DNA of 11,328 nt from JASFEQ01 sp050122535. GTDB taxonomy: Bacteria > Desulfobacterota > DSM-4660 > Desulfatiglandales > HGW-15. The translations under genes and the position numbers were made by a program. This document shows positions 1 through 7,266 of this stretch, one piece after another. How positions within the stretch are numbered: position 1 is the first letter of the stretch; every line of letters starts with the position of its first letter. The notes under the pieces were generated by a model, which saw only the letters and a program-made list of their open reading frames with translations, did no database searches and had not been told where the DNA came from. The stretch is from contig JASFIT010000109.1 of NCBI GenBank assembly GCA_050122535.1, positions 1 through 11,328 on the forward strand, written 5' to 3'.

Positions 1-1484
1 CACAGGTAGAGCCCTTGCACAGGTGTGCGATACTGGCTGCACTCGGGGAAGGGGCGCCGATCCACGATCTGGTTTTCGCTCAACTCTCCCACCTGGATAT
101 CGCCTCCCACCATGTTTGGCAGGTGCCGCTCGATATCAAGCGGGGTGACTCCGAAAACATCAACCGCATTTTCAGGTGTCAGATTCTCGGCATAGGTGGC
201 CAGGTGCTTGGCGCATTGCACTGTGTACTCGTCGCGAATCTGGTCCCACCGTTCCGGACCCCCTTCCTCTTCGCACAGATTTCCCGGGGCTACCTGCCAA
301 AAAAAGGCCGTACACTTGCCTGGCGGGGCCTGGGTGGGATCGTGCTGGCCTGGAAGACCTCCTATGAGCTGGAGCGACCGTGGCAGTCGCCGGGCCGCGC
401 AGTCCCTGTAGAGCTCAATGATGTCTTCGATCCCCTCAAGCCCAGCAATGATGTACCATGCCCTGTTCACATCCGGATCCCAATCGGCCGCCTTCCAGTA
501 AAGACGCTCATTGAGAGCCAAGTGCAAAGTGAACAGGGGTGTGGTGTTTGAATACTTGAATCCTTCCACTTTCTTGACGAACCCGGGATCCAGATGCTCA
601 GCTCCCACCATCTCTAAAAAGGTCTGGTTCGGGTTGACGCAACTGGCCACGAACTTGCGGGCTCGAAACTCGCGGCCATCCCGAATCTGTACACCCACGG
701 CCCGACCATCTTCCACGAGGATCTTGGTCACCTCTTGCGCTTCGATAACGTGAGCACCGGCTTTAACAATCATTTTGTGAAGTGTATGGGCCAAACTGTG
801 TGTAGAGTTCTTTGCCGTCTGGGTGTTCACACCTGAGGCAACGGCTGCGGGGGGAATAAAACCGAGCCTTTTCGAATCGGCTTCGAAACCCCGGATTATG
901 GATAGAAATACGAACATGGCACGCACAATGTCATTTTCGAAGAACTCGCTGAACACCTCCATAATGGAATAGGGCTCCCACTGCAGGTACTGCCGGCCCA
1001 CCTCACTTCTCTCCAGAATGGCCTTTTTCTTCTCAAAGGGCACCGGGGGAGAAAACTGTTCTATGGCGAATATCTCCCTTGCCATCTGAGCATATTTCTT
1101 GTTCACCTGAAGGAAGCTCTTGGCATCCTTGGCCGAGAACCGACCTATGGCCTCTGCGGTCTTTTCAGGCTCATCGGCGTACCAGAGGAGTGCCCTGTGG
1201 TCCCTAAGAAGCATGGCCACTGAAACGGGCAGACGAATATACTCTTGACCCAATTCGCCCAGCTCAAGGTCCCTGTACCAGAGGGTATCACACACGCCCC
1301 GATGGTTGACGGAATGCACATTATGCCAGAATTCCGCCTTCCCCTCATGAGAGTCCAGCCCACCTCCCAGTTCCAGGTGTCGTTCGATCAAAAGGATCTT
1401 CACACCCGCCTTGGCCAGATAGCCGCAGCAGATCATGGCATTGTGACCGCTACCGATCATGATTCCGTCGTATTCATTGTTCAT
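1..1484 (-). CDS. FAD-dependent oxidoreductase, phytoene-desaturase-like (second copy), 3' end cut by the window
   Basis: A flavoprotein of the NAD(P)/FAD-dependent amine-oxidase/phytoene-desaturase-like superfamily (COG1233 type); its substrate is not known. I translated the whole minus frame from the ATG at 1484 to the window edge: 494 codons without a stop or frameshift. The N-terminus has a Rossmann FAD site with GSGHNA at residues 11-16, the ribose-binding acidic residue E34, and GGGL at 40-43. The frame ends in RTPVQGLYL, which in its paralogue at 1875-3449 precedes a GACMHPGGG-type FAD-binding tail. About 35-45 C-terminal residues are therefore missing because of the window edge. It is collinear with that paralogue along its whole length, by eye roughly one third identical, so an old tandem duplication is likely. 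The Shine-Dalgarno site is weak (GAAGG about 11 nt upstream). A 390-nt gap separates it from the preceding gene, so it may have its own promoter. Confidence 0.85.
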   Translation of the reverse strand, partial: MNNEYDGIMIGSGHNAMICCGYLAKAGVKILLIERHLELGGGLDSHEGKAEFWHNVHSVNHRGVCDTLWYRDLELGELGQEYIRLPVSVAMLLRDHRALLWYADEPEKTAEAIGRFSAKDAKSFLQVNKKYAQMAREIFAIEQFSPPVPFEKKKAILERSEVGRQYLQWEPYSIMEVFSEFFENDIVRAMFVFLSIIRGFEADSKRLGFIPPAAVASGVNTQTAKNSTHSLAHTLHKMIVKAGAHVIEAQEVTKILVEDGRAVGVQIRDGREFRARKFVASCVNPNQTFLEMVGAEHLDPGFVKKVEGFKYSNTTPLFTLHLALNERLYWKAADWDPDVNRAWYIIAGLEGIEDIIELYRDCAARRLPRSLQLIGGLPGQHDPTQAPPGKCTAFFWQVAPGNLCEEEGGPERWDQIRDEYTVQCAKHLATYAENLTPENAVDVFGVTPLDIERHLPNMVGGDIQVGELSENQIVDRRPFPECSQYRTPVQGLYL

Positions 1485-1549
1485 CTTTCAAAATGCCTTC
1501 TGCTCATGTCTTCTTTTCAAACTAGTCTTATACCTCAATTGGCTGAAAA

Positions 1550-1578
1550 ATTATGTTTCCAATTTTAGTCAAGGCCAA
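1550..1578 (-). promoter_or_regulatory. Candidate sigma70-type promoter for the downstream FAD oxidoreductase
   Basis: On the minus strand TTGGCC (1573-1578, 4 of 6 to the -35 consensus) is followed after 17 nt by CATAAT (1550-1555, 5 of 6 to the -10 consensus). Transcription would start near 1543, giving a leader of about 60 nt before the ATG at 1484. This is motif evidence only, in an AT-rich stretch where chance matches are common. Confidence 0.3.
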
Positions 1579-1603
1579 CTTCATAACCGCGAAAAAGGCT
1601 GTA

Positions 1604-1794
1604 TCGCATTTCGACAAAACTGTCATTCCGGGCGAGCCCGCAAGCCTGCCCCGTACTCGATACGGGGTTGGGCGAGACCCGGAATCCAGGAAAATCGCGG
1701 GAAATCTAATCATTCTGGATCCCGGCTCGCATCCCGCTCCGTGGGACTTGGCCGGGATGACGAAGTGCGACACAATCTTTCGCGGGAATGACAG
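1604..1794. repeat. Nested palindromic intergenic repeat (GTCATTCC-type, REP/MITE-like)
   Basis: Several inverted pairs lie inside one another. GTCATTCCGG (1622-1631) pairs with CCGGGATGAC (1752-1761) with one mismatch. An outer pair, 1604-1613 with 1761-1770, matches 9 of 10. CCCGGAATCCAG (1678-1689) pairs with CTGGATCCCGG (1715-1725) with one mismatch. The centre is a perfect 7-bp stem, CCCCGTA/TACGGGG (1649-1655 with 1661-1667), with a 5-nt loop. CTGTCATTCC (1620-1629) also has a perfect inverted copy at 1785-1794. Related GTCATTCC...GGAATCCAGG palindromes are dispersed in intergenic regions of many bacteria, and the Neisseria dRS3 repeat has a similar core. Mobility or function here is inferred; only one copy is visible. 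Confidence 0.75.
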
Positions 1795-1803
1795 AAAATG
1801 GGT

Positions 1804-1833
1804 TTCATAACTCACCAATGGAGCGCATGTCAA
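1804..1833 (-). promoter_or_regulatory. Candidate sigma70-type promoter upstream of the palindromic repeat
   Basis: On the minus strand a perfect TTGACA (1828-1833) is followed after 18 nt by TATGAA (1804-1809, 4 of 6 to TATAAT). Transcription from here would carry the whole palindromic repeat in a leader of about 310 nt before the FAD oxidoreductase. The -35 box is good but the -10 is mediocre. Confidence 0.3.
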
Positions 1834-1874
1834 AACCCAATTATCAACATTGAATAAGTTCACATACATAAATG

Positions 1875-3449
1875 CTATACTTCCCACCATTTGGGGCGTT
1901 TCAGGTCATCCATAATGACCTCTGCGGCAATCAGCCCAGGAGCGCCTATAATCCCTCCGCCAGGATGCATGCATGCACCGGCCAGATAGAGCCCTTCTAT
2001 GGGGGTGCGAAACTGTGCCAATTCGGGCAGAGGCCGAAAGTGCTCCATCTGAGCAAAGTGCATTCGGCCCATGAAGACACCACCCTCCTTCATGTTGATA
2101 AACCGCTCCTCGATGTCTAGAGGCGTCTGTGTGGTCGCTTTGAGTATGTTATCCTCTGTCAGGTTGGGGGCATACTCTCGCCACTTGGCAATACAGCGCT
2201 CCATGTATTCATCTTTAACCTCATCCCAATCTGCGTCCTTCAGCTTGTAGGGAACCAGCTGCCAGAGAAAAGCGGTGTGAAATCCCTCTGGGGCTTGAGA
2301 CCGATCAAACCAGGTCGGGACGCTGGCAATGAAGCCCAGCTTCTCAGGAAGCCTTCCCCGGCGCACATCTGAAAGAACTGATACAAAATCTTCGGGCCTG
2401 TCCAGCCCAATATTCAACCGGAAAGCCTGGTTTACGTCTTCATAGCCAGGTTGGATCTTAAACAGAGGAGCCTCACGCAAGGCCATGTGAACGGAGAAGA
2501 CCGAGAACTCATCCAGACGAAAGCCCTTGACTTGCCTGACAAATTCACCCTCTAAATGTTCTTCACCAACCAGTTTCAAGAAGGTTTGTTTCAGGTCAAT
2601 GGTGCTGACCACGATCGGGGCCAAGTATTTACTGCCATCGCTTGTCTCCACACCCACTGTCTTGTCATCCTCAATCAGAATCTTCTCCACATGGGCGAAC
2701 GACTTGGTCTCGCCTCCGTTTTGAATCAGCGCCCGCCACAAGGCGTGGGCAGGGGCATGTGATCCGCCAAGGGCAATCTGGGAATGCTCCACCTGACAAA
2801 CCACCAGCGGTACGACGGCACCCAGTCCAGCATAATCGGGTAAAATACCTCGCGGGATTGGAAGGTGGTGAAGCACCAAGGCCTTGAGATGTTCGTTTTC
2901 AAACCACTCCTCCAACAGCTCATGCGGCGACATCCGTCCAACCCTCAGCCACTCCATGCCTTCAAGTGATCCCTCGAGTCTCATGACCTGCTCAGAAGGA
3001 GGAGCCGGAGGGCTGTAAAATGCGGGCGGAATAATGGTGGAAACAAACGGACCATAGTTGTCCACAATTTCCCTCCACTTCACTGCGTCCTTTTTGGAGA
3101 AACGGGCGATGCTCGCGCATGTCTTATCCAAGTCATCGTAAAAACAGAGTGAGCGGCCATCGGGAAGGATCATGCCGGCCTGCACGGGGGGACGGTAATA
3201 ACGGGCATTAAAGGCCTCCATCTCGAGATCTTCGTAAGGGGGCATGATGTTGATGGTGTCGTGGAAATAGGAATGCAGGTTGTGTAAGAAGGCTGGAACC
3301 GTAATCTCTTCTGTACTGAGCCCTCCTCCTGCCTCCAGACGCCTCTCCATGACCAACACCTCTAGACCCGCTTTGGCCAGGTAGTTTCCCAGTATGAGAC
3401 CATTGTGTCCTGCACCAACCACTATGACATCGTATTTTTTTTCAGCCAT
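1875..3449 (-). CDS. FAD-dependent oxidoreductase, phytoene-desaturase-like (first copy)
   Basis: A complete 524-residue soluble flavoprotein of the phytoene-desaturase/PYROXD2-like group of FAD/NAD(P) oxidoreductases. The FAD-binding Rossmann motif GAGHNG is at residues 12-17, the ribose-binding E35 follows in VLVMERR, and GGGLS is at 41-45. The C-terminal FAD-binding tail GLYLAGACMHPGGG is at about 486-499. No signal peptide or membrane segment is evident, so it is probably cytoplasmic. The ATG at 3449 has a modest Shine-Dalgarno site (GAGGTAGG) and lies 30 nt after the decarboxylase stop, so it looks like the last gene of the tight cluster. The family includes carotenoid desaturases, but no carotenoid gene is nearby; the context points to oxidation or reduction of a pathway intermediate instead. 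The exact reaction is unknown. Confidence 0.88.
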   Translation of the reverse strand: MAEKKYDVIVVGAGHNGLILGNYLAKAGLEVLVMERRLEAGGGLSTEEITVPAFLHNLHSYFHDTINIMPPYEDLEMEAFNARYYRPPVQAGMILPDGRSLCFYDDLDKTCASIARFSKKDAVKWREIVDNYGPFVSTIIPPAFYSPPAPPSEQVMRLEGSLEGMEWLRVGRMSPHELLEEWFENEHLKALVLHHLPIPRGILPDYAGLGAVVPLVVCQVEHSQIALGGSHAPAHALWRALIQNGGETKSFAHVEKILIEDDKTVGVETSDGSKYLAPIVVSTIDLKQTFLKLVGEEHLEGEFVRQVKGFRLDEFSVFSVHMALREAPLFKIQPGYEDVNQAFRLNIGLDRPEDFVSVLSDVRRGRLPEKLGFIASVPTWFDRSQAPEGFHTAFLWQLVPYKLKDADWDEVKDEYMERCIAKWREYAPNLTEDNILKATTQTPLDIEERFINMKEGGVFMGRMHFAQMEHFRPLPELAQFRTPIEGLYLAGACMHPGGGIIGAPGLIAAEVIMDDLKRPKWWEV

Positions 3450-3479
3450 GGTGAGCCTACCTCATACCAACGAGTCACC

Positions 3480-4889
3480 TTACCCCTTTTTAAACCTGAG
3501 CCCATCCTGAAATTCCGGGGTGAGGCTGGTCTTGTATTTGCCCAAATCAGCAGGGGGAAAGGGGATGCGCTTGTGGCGTTTTGAAAATCCGTAAGGCAGG
3601 GTCGCATCAATCCCCACCTTGGTACGCACGCCCTTTTCTGAGATCGGCACATATTCATGCCCACGTGAACCCGGCATGAGGATGAGACCTTTGGACGCGT
3701 CCCACCGGGTCGCCAAGGCCCATTCCACATCGGCAGGATTGCGAATGTCGATATCATCATCCACCACCACAACGAGATCCAAATCCTTAAGGGCAGTGAT
3801 CGCCGCATATATGGCGTTTCTCTGATAACCTTCATCAGCCTCACTGCTTTTTTTCACCGCGATATTCAGGTGGAAACGGCAGACACTGCCTACGGTTAGG
3901 GCCACATCGGTCACGCAGGGTGCGGCGGCTTTTACACCATTAATAATGGCCGCTTCCAGAACGGGCTTGCGAAAGAAGGGCATTTCCTTGGTCATAATGG
4001 CGTGCCAAATGGGATCCTGGCGGTGACAAAGGCAGGAGATCGTTGCAATGGGCGCCGGGGCCACATCCGAATAAAGACCGATGAACTCCATAAATGGGCC
4101 CTCTTCTATCTCCTCCTCGGGCGAAATGAACCCTTCGAGGACAATCTCGGCGTCAGCCGGCACTTTCAAGGGAACGGTGCGACAATCCACCAGCTCGACA
4201 GGGCGTCGCAGAATGCCTGAGGCCACATGATACTCATCCATCTCAAATGGAAGCTGAGCGCCCATGGTCGCCCCTGCATAGAGCGTACCGACATCTGCCC
4301 CAACCACAACGGCGATAGGTAGCGGTTCCCCCTTTGATTTGGCGCGTTCCCACAGGACGCGCAGATGGCGCCCCTGGTCGATCTTCAGTGCCATGCGGTT
4401 TTGTTCCACATACATGAAGCGATGGTAGGAGGCATTGCACACGCCCGTCTCTTGGTCTTTTGCCATGACCACCCCGGCTGAGATATAGCGGCCGCCATCA
4501 TTAGGGGCGTATCTGAGCATGGGCAGCCGTTGGATGAGATCGGGATGATCGTGAAAGACCTCTTGAACAGGTCCTGAGTCTGCACTTTTAGGCGGTATGA
4601 GATGGCTCAAGCCTTCCGGGATATACTGGCGCAATCCAGCCACGTCCTGCTGATAGATGGTCAGGAGGTTCTCTTCGCTGCCGAACAGGTTGCCCACCAC
4701 CGGCATGCCGTAGTCTTTGACACGCTTGAACAACATGGCCCTTTCAGGCTCTCTATAAAGGATGCTGGTCAACTCCAGGTCCCAGTCAACCTCATCTTCC
4801 ACTTTCAATAGCAGGCCGGCCGCGTCGAGGCGCTGCAGGGCTGCACGAAAACTCAAATCAGGAATTTCTGTCGGACTGTTTATGGTCAT
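3480..4889 (-). CDS. UbiD-family prenylated-FMN decarboxylase
   Basis: A 469-residue cytoplasmic decarboxylase of the UbiD family, which uses prenylated FMN to remove (or add) a carboxyl group on aromatic or alpha,beta-unsaturated acids or CoA esters. The active site looks complete when compared with Aspergillus Fdc1. N152, H175 and E216 match the Mn/prFMN-phosphate ligands (Asn168, His191, Glu233). R157 in NASYHR, with E263 and E268 in EGPFME, match the catalytic Arg173/Glu277/Glu282 set with the same spacing. I start it at the ATG at 4889, which has AAAGGAGG 7 nt upstream. A GTG at 4916 overlapping the livF stop would add nine residues but has only a weak ribosome site. Its position after a CoA ligase and importer suggests catabolism rather than ubiquinone synthesis. 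The prFMN synthase UbiX is not in the window. Confidence 0.93.
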   Translation of the reverse strand: MTINSPTEIPDLSFRAALQRLDAAGLLLKVEDEVDWDLELTSILYREPERAMLFKRVKDYGMPVVGNLFGSEENLLTIYQQDVAGLRQYIPEGLSHLIPPKSADSGPVQEVFHDHPDLIQRLPMLRYAPNDGGRYISAGVVMAKDQETGVCNASYHRFMYVEQNRMALKIDQGRHLRVLWERAKSKGEPLPIAVVVGADVGTLYAGATMGAQLPFEMDEYHVASGILRRPVELVDCRTVPLKVPADAEIVLEGFISPEEEIEEGPFMEFIGLYSDVAPAPIATISCLCHRQDPIWHAIMTKEMPFFRKPVLEAAIINGVKAAAPCVTDVALTVGSVCRFHLNIAVKKSSEADEGYQRNAIYAAITALKDLDLVVVVDDDIDIRNPADVEWALATRWDASKGLILMPGSRGHEYVPISEKGVRTKVGIDATLPYGFSKRHKRIPFPPADLGKYKTSLTPEFQDGLRFKKG

Positions 4890-4896
4890 GAGGTGT

Positions 4897-4904
4897 CCTC
4901 CTTT
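4897..4904 (-). promoter_or_regulatory. Shine-Dalgarno site that sets the decarboxylase start
   Basis: AAAGGAGG on the minus strand, 7 nt before the ATG at 4889. It lies downstream of the alternative GTG at 4916, which argues for the shorter protein. Confidence 0.85.
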
Positions 4905-4915
4905 CTCCTGGAACA

Positions 4916-5644
4916 CTATCCAGGATTCGTGCCCTCTTCTTCTCCTCCCAGGTAGGCTTCCCGAAGTGCTTCACTGCTCAAGAGATCCTGGGCACCATCC
5001 GACATAACGATCATGCCTGTCTCCATGACATACCCCCTGTCCGCTATTTGAAGGGCTTGCAAGGCATTTTGTTCAACGAGAAATATGGTGATTCCCGATT
5101 GGTGCAGATCGCTAATGATGGTGAAGATCTCTCTGACTAAAATGGGAGACAAACCTAAAGAGGGCTCATCTAACATGAGGAGCCTTGGCCGGGCAAGCAG
5201 CGCTCTCCCAATGGCCAGCATCTGCTGTTCCCCTCCGGACAGAACATTTGCGGAAAGGTCCTTCCGCGCAGCCAAGAGTGGAAAGCGCTCGAAGACCTTT
5301 TCTATGTCTCCTTTGATGGCCGACTGATCCGATCGTGTGTAAGCGCCCATGAGCAAGTTTTCATAGACCGTCATTCTTTTCAATATGGAGCGGCCTTCGG
5401 GGACTAGGACGAGCCCTTGTTTCACCCTGGATGTGGCTGACTTGCGATGGATAAAATTTCCTTCATACGTGATGGTGCCGGCCGTGGGAGAGAGGATGCC
5501 ACAGATCGTCTTCATCAGGGTGGACTTCCCCGCACCATTTGTCCCGATAAGGGAAATAATCTCCCCCTCCTCGATTTGCAGGGATATGCCCTTTAGGACC
5601 TGGATTCTGCCATAGCCCGTCTCTAAGTTCAGGATATTAAGCAA
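4916..5644 (-). CDS. livF: Branched-chain amino acid-type ABC transporter ATP-binding protein LivF
   Basis: A 242-residue ATPase of the HAAT/Liv importer family, working at the inner face of the membrane with LivG on the LivH/LivM permease. Walker A GTNGAGKST is at 34-42, signature LSGGEQQ at 135-141 and Walker B LLMLDEP at 155-161, followed by VEQNA in place of the H-loop histidine, as is normal for LivF. The length is typical. The start is a TTG at 5644 immediately after the livG TAG (no intervening base), with AAGGAGG 5 nt upstream. Liv-type systems in degradative operons often carry aromatic or dicarboxylic acids rather than amino acids. With a CoA ligase upstream and a decarboxylase downstream, uptake of the pathway substrate is the likely role (inference). 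Confidence 0.95.
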   Translation of the reverse strand: MLNILNLETGYGRIQVLKGISLQIEEGEIISLIGTNGAGKSTLMKTICGILSPTAGTITYEGNFIHRKSATSRVKQGLVLVPEGRSILKRMTVYENLLMGAYTRSDQSAIKGDIEKVFERFPLLAARKDLSANVLSGGEQQMLAIGRALLARPRLLMLDEPSLGLSPILVREIFTIISDLHQSGITIFLVEQNALQALQIADRGYVMETGMIVMSDGAQDLLSSEALREAYLGGEEEGTNPG

Positions 5645-6406
5645 CTATTCCTCCTTGCCAAGGTAGGCCTCCAACACCTGTTCGTTCCGACGAATCTCCG
5701 CAGGTGTTCCCTCTGCTATCTTCTGCCCGAAATTCAAGACGAAAATATGATCACAGATGCCCATCACCACCCTCATGTCATGTTCAATCACCAGGATGGT
5801 AATCCCGAGATCATGGATCCTCGATAAGAAGCCCAATAAGTCCTTTGTCTCCCGAATATTCATTCCAGCCGTTGGTTCATCCAGCAGAAGCAGCTTGGGC
5901 TGGGCAGCAATCGCTCTCGCAATCTCCACCTTTCTTTGGCTTCCATAGGGAAGGGTTACTGCTTTACGATCTCTCATTTCCCACAGACCCAAGACTTTCA
6001 GGGCTTCCTCGACCTGAGCTCTCAATTCCAACTCCCGTGGCCTTCGGATAGGCAGAATCCCACTGAACCCGGATCGGGAAAGGAAATTCTGACCGATCAG
6101 GACATTTTCCCACGTGGTCATGCTCGGAAACAGACGGATGGTCTGAAAGGTCCTGCTAATTCCCATGCGGGCAATCCGATAGGCCTTTAGTTCGGTCAGG
6201 CTCACGTCTTCCAAGCGAATAGACCCGCTACTGCAGGGATACACGCCCGTAATCAGGTTGAACACCGTGGTCTTTCCCGCGCCGTTGGGCCCTATGAGGC
6301 CGTAAATGTATCCCTTGGAGACATCTAGGCTCAGATCGTTAACGGCCCTGAGTCCGCCAAAATTCTTGCTGACCCCGGCCAGGGTAAGGAGTTGGCTCTG
6401 TTTCAA
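5645..6406 (-). CDS. livG: Branched-chain amino acid-type ABC transporter ATP-binding protein LivG
   Basis: A 253-residue ATPase partner of LivF. Walker A GPNGAGKTT is at 39-47, the Q-loop glutamine at 88, an atypical signature LPYGSQR at 152-158 (LivG proteins usually have LSYGQQR), Walker B LLLLDEP at 172-178 and the H-loop histidine at 209. The open frame extends upstream to 6649, but that extension lies in another frame of livM and has no LivG similarity. The start is therefore placed at a TTG at 6406 that overlaps the livM TGA, preceded by AAGAGGA. It sits between livM and livF in the usual Liv order. The signature change is mild: glycine is kept and serine is replaced by proline, as in some LivG homologues. 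Confidence 0.94.
   Translation of the reverse strand: MKQSQLLTLAGVSKNFGGLRAVNDLSLDVSKGYIYGLIGPNGAGKTTVFNLITGVYPCSSGSIRLEDVSLTELKAYRIARMGISRTFQTIRLFPSMTTWENVLIGQNFLSRSGFSGILPIRRPRELELRAQVEEALKVLGLWEMRDRKAVTLPYGSQRKVEIARAIAAQPKLLLLDEPTAGMNIRETKDLLGFLSRIHDLGITILVIEHDMRVVMGICDHIFVLNFGQKIAEGTPAEIRRNEQVLEAYLGKEE
5650..5656 (-). promoter_or_regulatory. Shine-Dalgarno site supporting the livF TTG start
   Basis: AAGGAGG inside the last codons of livG, 5 nt before the TTG at 5644. The stop and start codons abut as TAGTTG, so livF translation is probably coupled to livG. Confidence 0.8.
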
Positions 6407-7266
6407 GATCTTGTCCTCTTTCGCTGCGGCAGCCAAAAATCTTTTCGAAGCATCTCCCGGGTAACAATGCCTGAAGGCCTTGCGATCATAAGCCCAATAA
6501 TAATCAGGCCAAAAAAGGCGCCTCGCCAATCTTGTAGGAACCTGAGAAATTCGGGGAGAAGGACAAAGATCGTTGTCCCTAGTACTGCGCCCCAGAAAGT
6601 GAGCATCCCTCCCATGATGACGTAGAGGACCATGTGGATGGACTCCCATACATTGAAAAACTCAGGTTCGATGTAGAGGTAATAGTGGGCATATAGCCCA
6701 CCACCCACGCCGGCAATAAAGGCCCCAATTCCAAATGCACCCACCTTCAAAAGCACGATATGAATCCCAATGAGTTCACTCACCGTCTCGTCATCGTGGG
6801 TGGCCAGCATGGCGAGACCTGCCCTGGAGCGGGAAAGGAAGAAGAAAAAGAGAAGAAAGAACAGAACCCATGCCCAGATCCATATGATGGAAATAGGGGT
6901 ATCCCCGATGCCTCGAAATCCATAAGCCCCTCCTGTTAAGGGCTTCAGGAAGTTCATGAAGAAATTCCTTACGATCTCCCCAAAGGCGAGGGTCGCCATG
7001 GCCAGAAAGATCCCTTTTAACCGCAGCGCAGGAAAGCCCACAAGAATTCCGATAATACCTGCCACAATGCCTCCGACGATCAGTGCTGGGAACAGGGGAA
7101 GATGGAGATGAACGGTCAGGATGGCGGATGTGTATGCACCGAGGGCCATGAAACCCGCATTGCCTATGGAAAGCTGACCTGTGGCCATGGGACAATAGAC
7201 ACTTAAGGCAAGCAGGATATTGATGCCCAGGTTTGAGAGGAGATCTAATTGATAGCTACTCAACAT
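6403..7266 (-). CDS. livM: Branched-chain amino acid-type ABC transporter permease LivM
   Basis: A 287-residue integral membrane permease, about eight hydrophobic segments by eye. Family landmarks are the early LSIGNAGFMALGAY segment (residues 32-45), the TGGAYGFRGI motif at 111-120, and a cytoplasmic EAA-type coupling loop at about 148-168, running into the GAFIAGVGGGLYAHY segment. It is shorter than E. coli LivM (425 residues) but close to most LivM homologues. The ATG at 7266 shares its A with the livH TAA stop (TAATG) and has AAGGAG 8 nt upstream, so the two permease genes are translationally coupled. With LivH it forms the membrane channel of the importer. Confidence 0.94.
   Translation of the reverse strand: MLSSYQLDLLSNLGINILLALSVYCPMATGQLSIGNAGFMALGAYTSAILTVHLHLPLFPALIVGGIVAGIIGILVGFPALRLKGIFLAMATLAFGEIVRNFFMNFLKPLTGGAYGFRGIGDTPISIIWIWAWVLFFLLFFFFLSRSRAGLAMLATHDDETVSELIGIHIVLLKVGAFGIGAFIAGVGGGLYAHYYLYIEPEFFNVWESIHMVLYVIMGGMLTFWGAVLGTTIFVLLPEFLRFLQDWRGAFFGLIIIGLMIARPSGIVTREMLRKDFWLPQRKRTRS
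6414..6420 (-). promoter_or_regulatory. Shine-Dalgarno site that sets the livG start
   Basis: AAGAGGA on the minus strand, 7 nt before the TTG at 6406. It supports a short LivG beginning MKQSQLL rather than the 334-residue open frame. Confidence 0.7.

Larger units (their letters stand above)
1485..1874. other. 390-nt intergenic gap with palindromic repeat and candidate promoters
   Basis: This is the only long non-coding stretch in the window; every other gap is 30 nt or less. It holds a nested inverted-repeat element at about 1604-1794 and two possible minus-strand promoters for the downstream oxidoreductase. Open frames crossing it in both directions consist mostly of translated repeat sequence and I do not believe they are genes. 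No hairpin followed by a U tract was found, so a Rho-independent terminator after the upstream gene is not supported. Confidence 0.8.

Noticed and set aside
15..551. Plus-strand open frame of 178 codons
   Set aside because: It lies antisense to the distal FAD oxidoreductase, whose frame is uninterrupted and shows clear family motifs. The plus-strand translation has no recognisable domain.
1..1484. Suspected pseudogene or frameshift in the distal FAD oxidoreductase
   Set aside because: Translation of the whole minus frame from 1484 to the edge shows no stop and stays collinear with the paralogue. The missing C-terminus is due only to the window boundary.
1649..1667. Rho-independent terminator at the CCCCGTA/TACGGGG hairpin
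   Set aside because: No U-rich tract follows the stem on either strand, and the stem is part of a larger palindromic repeat.
1528..1890. Minus-strand open frame of 120 codons in the intergenic gap, and shorter plus-strand frames over the same region
   Set aside because: The translations are mostly the palindromic repeat itself (FVIPAK, PGSRM, FPAIFLDSGSRPT and similar). Such repeat-derived frames are common false genes, and no ribosome site or known domain supports them.
6407..6649. N-terminal extension of LivG to a 334-residue protein
   Set aside because: The extension overlaps livM in another frame and has low-complexity shadow-like sequence. A TTG with a Shine-Dalgarno site at 6406 gives a normal-length LivG.
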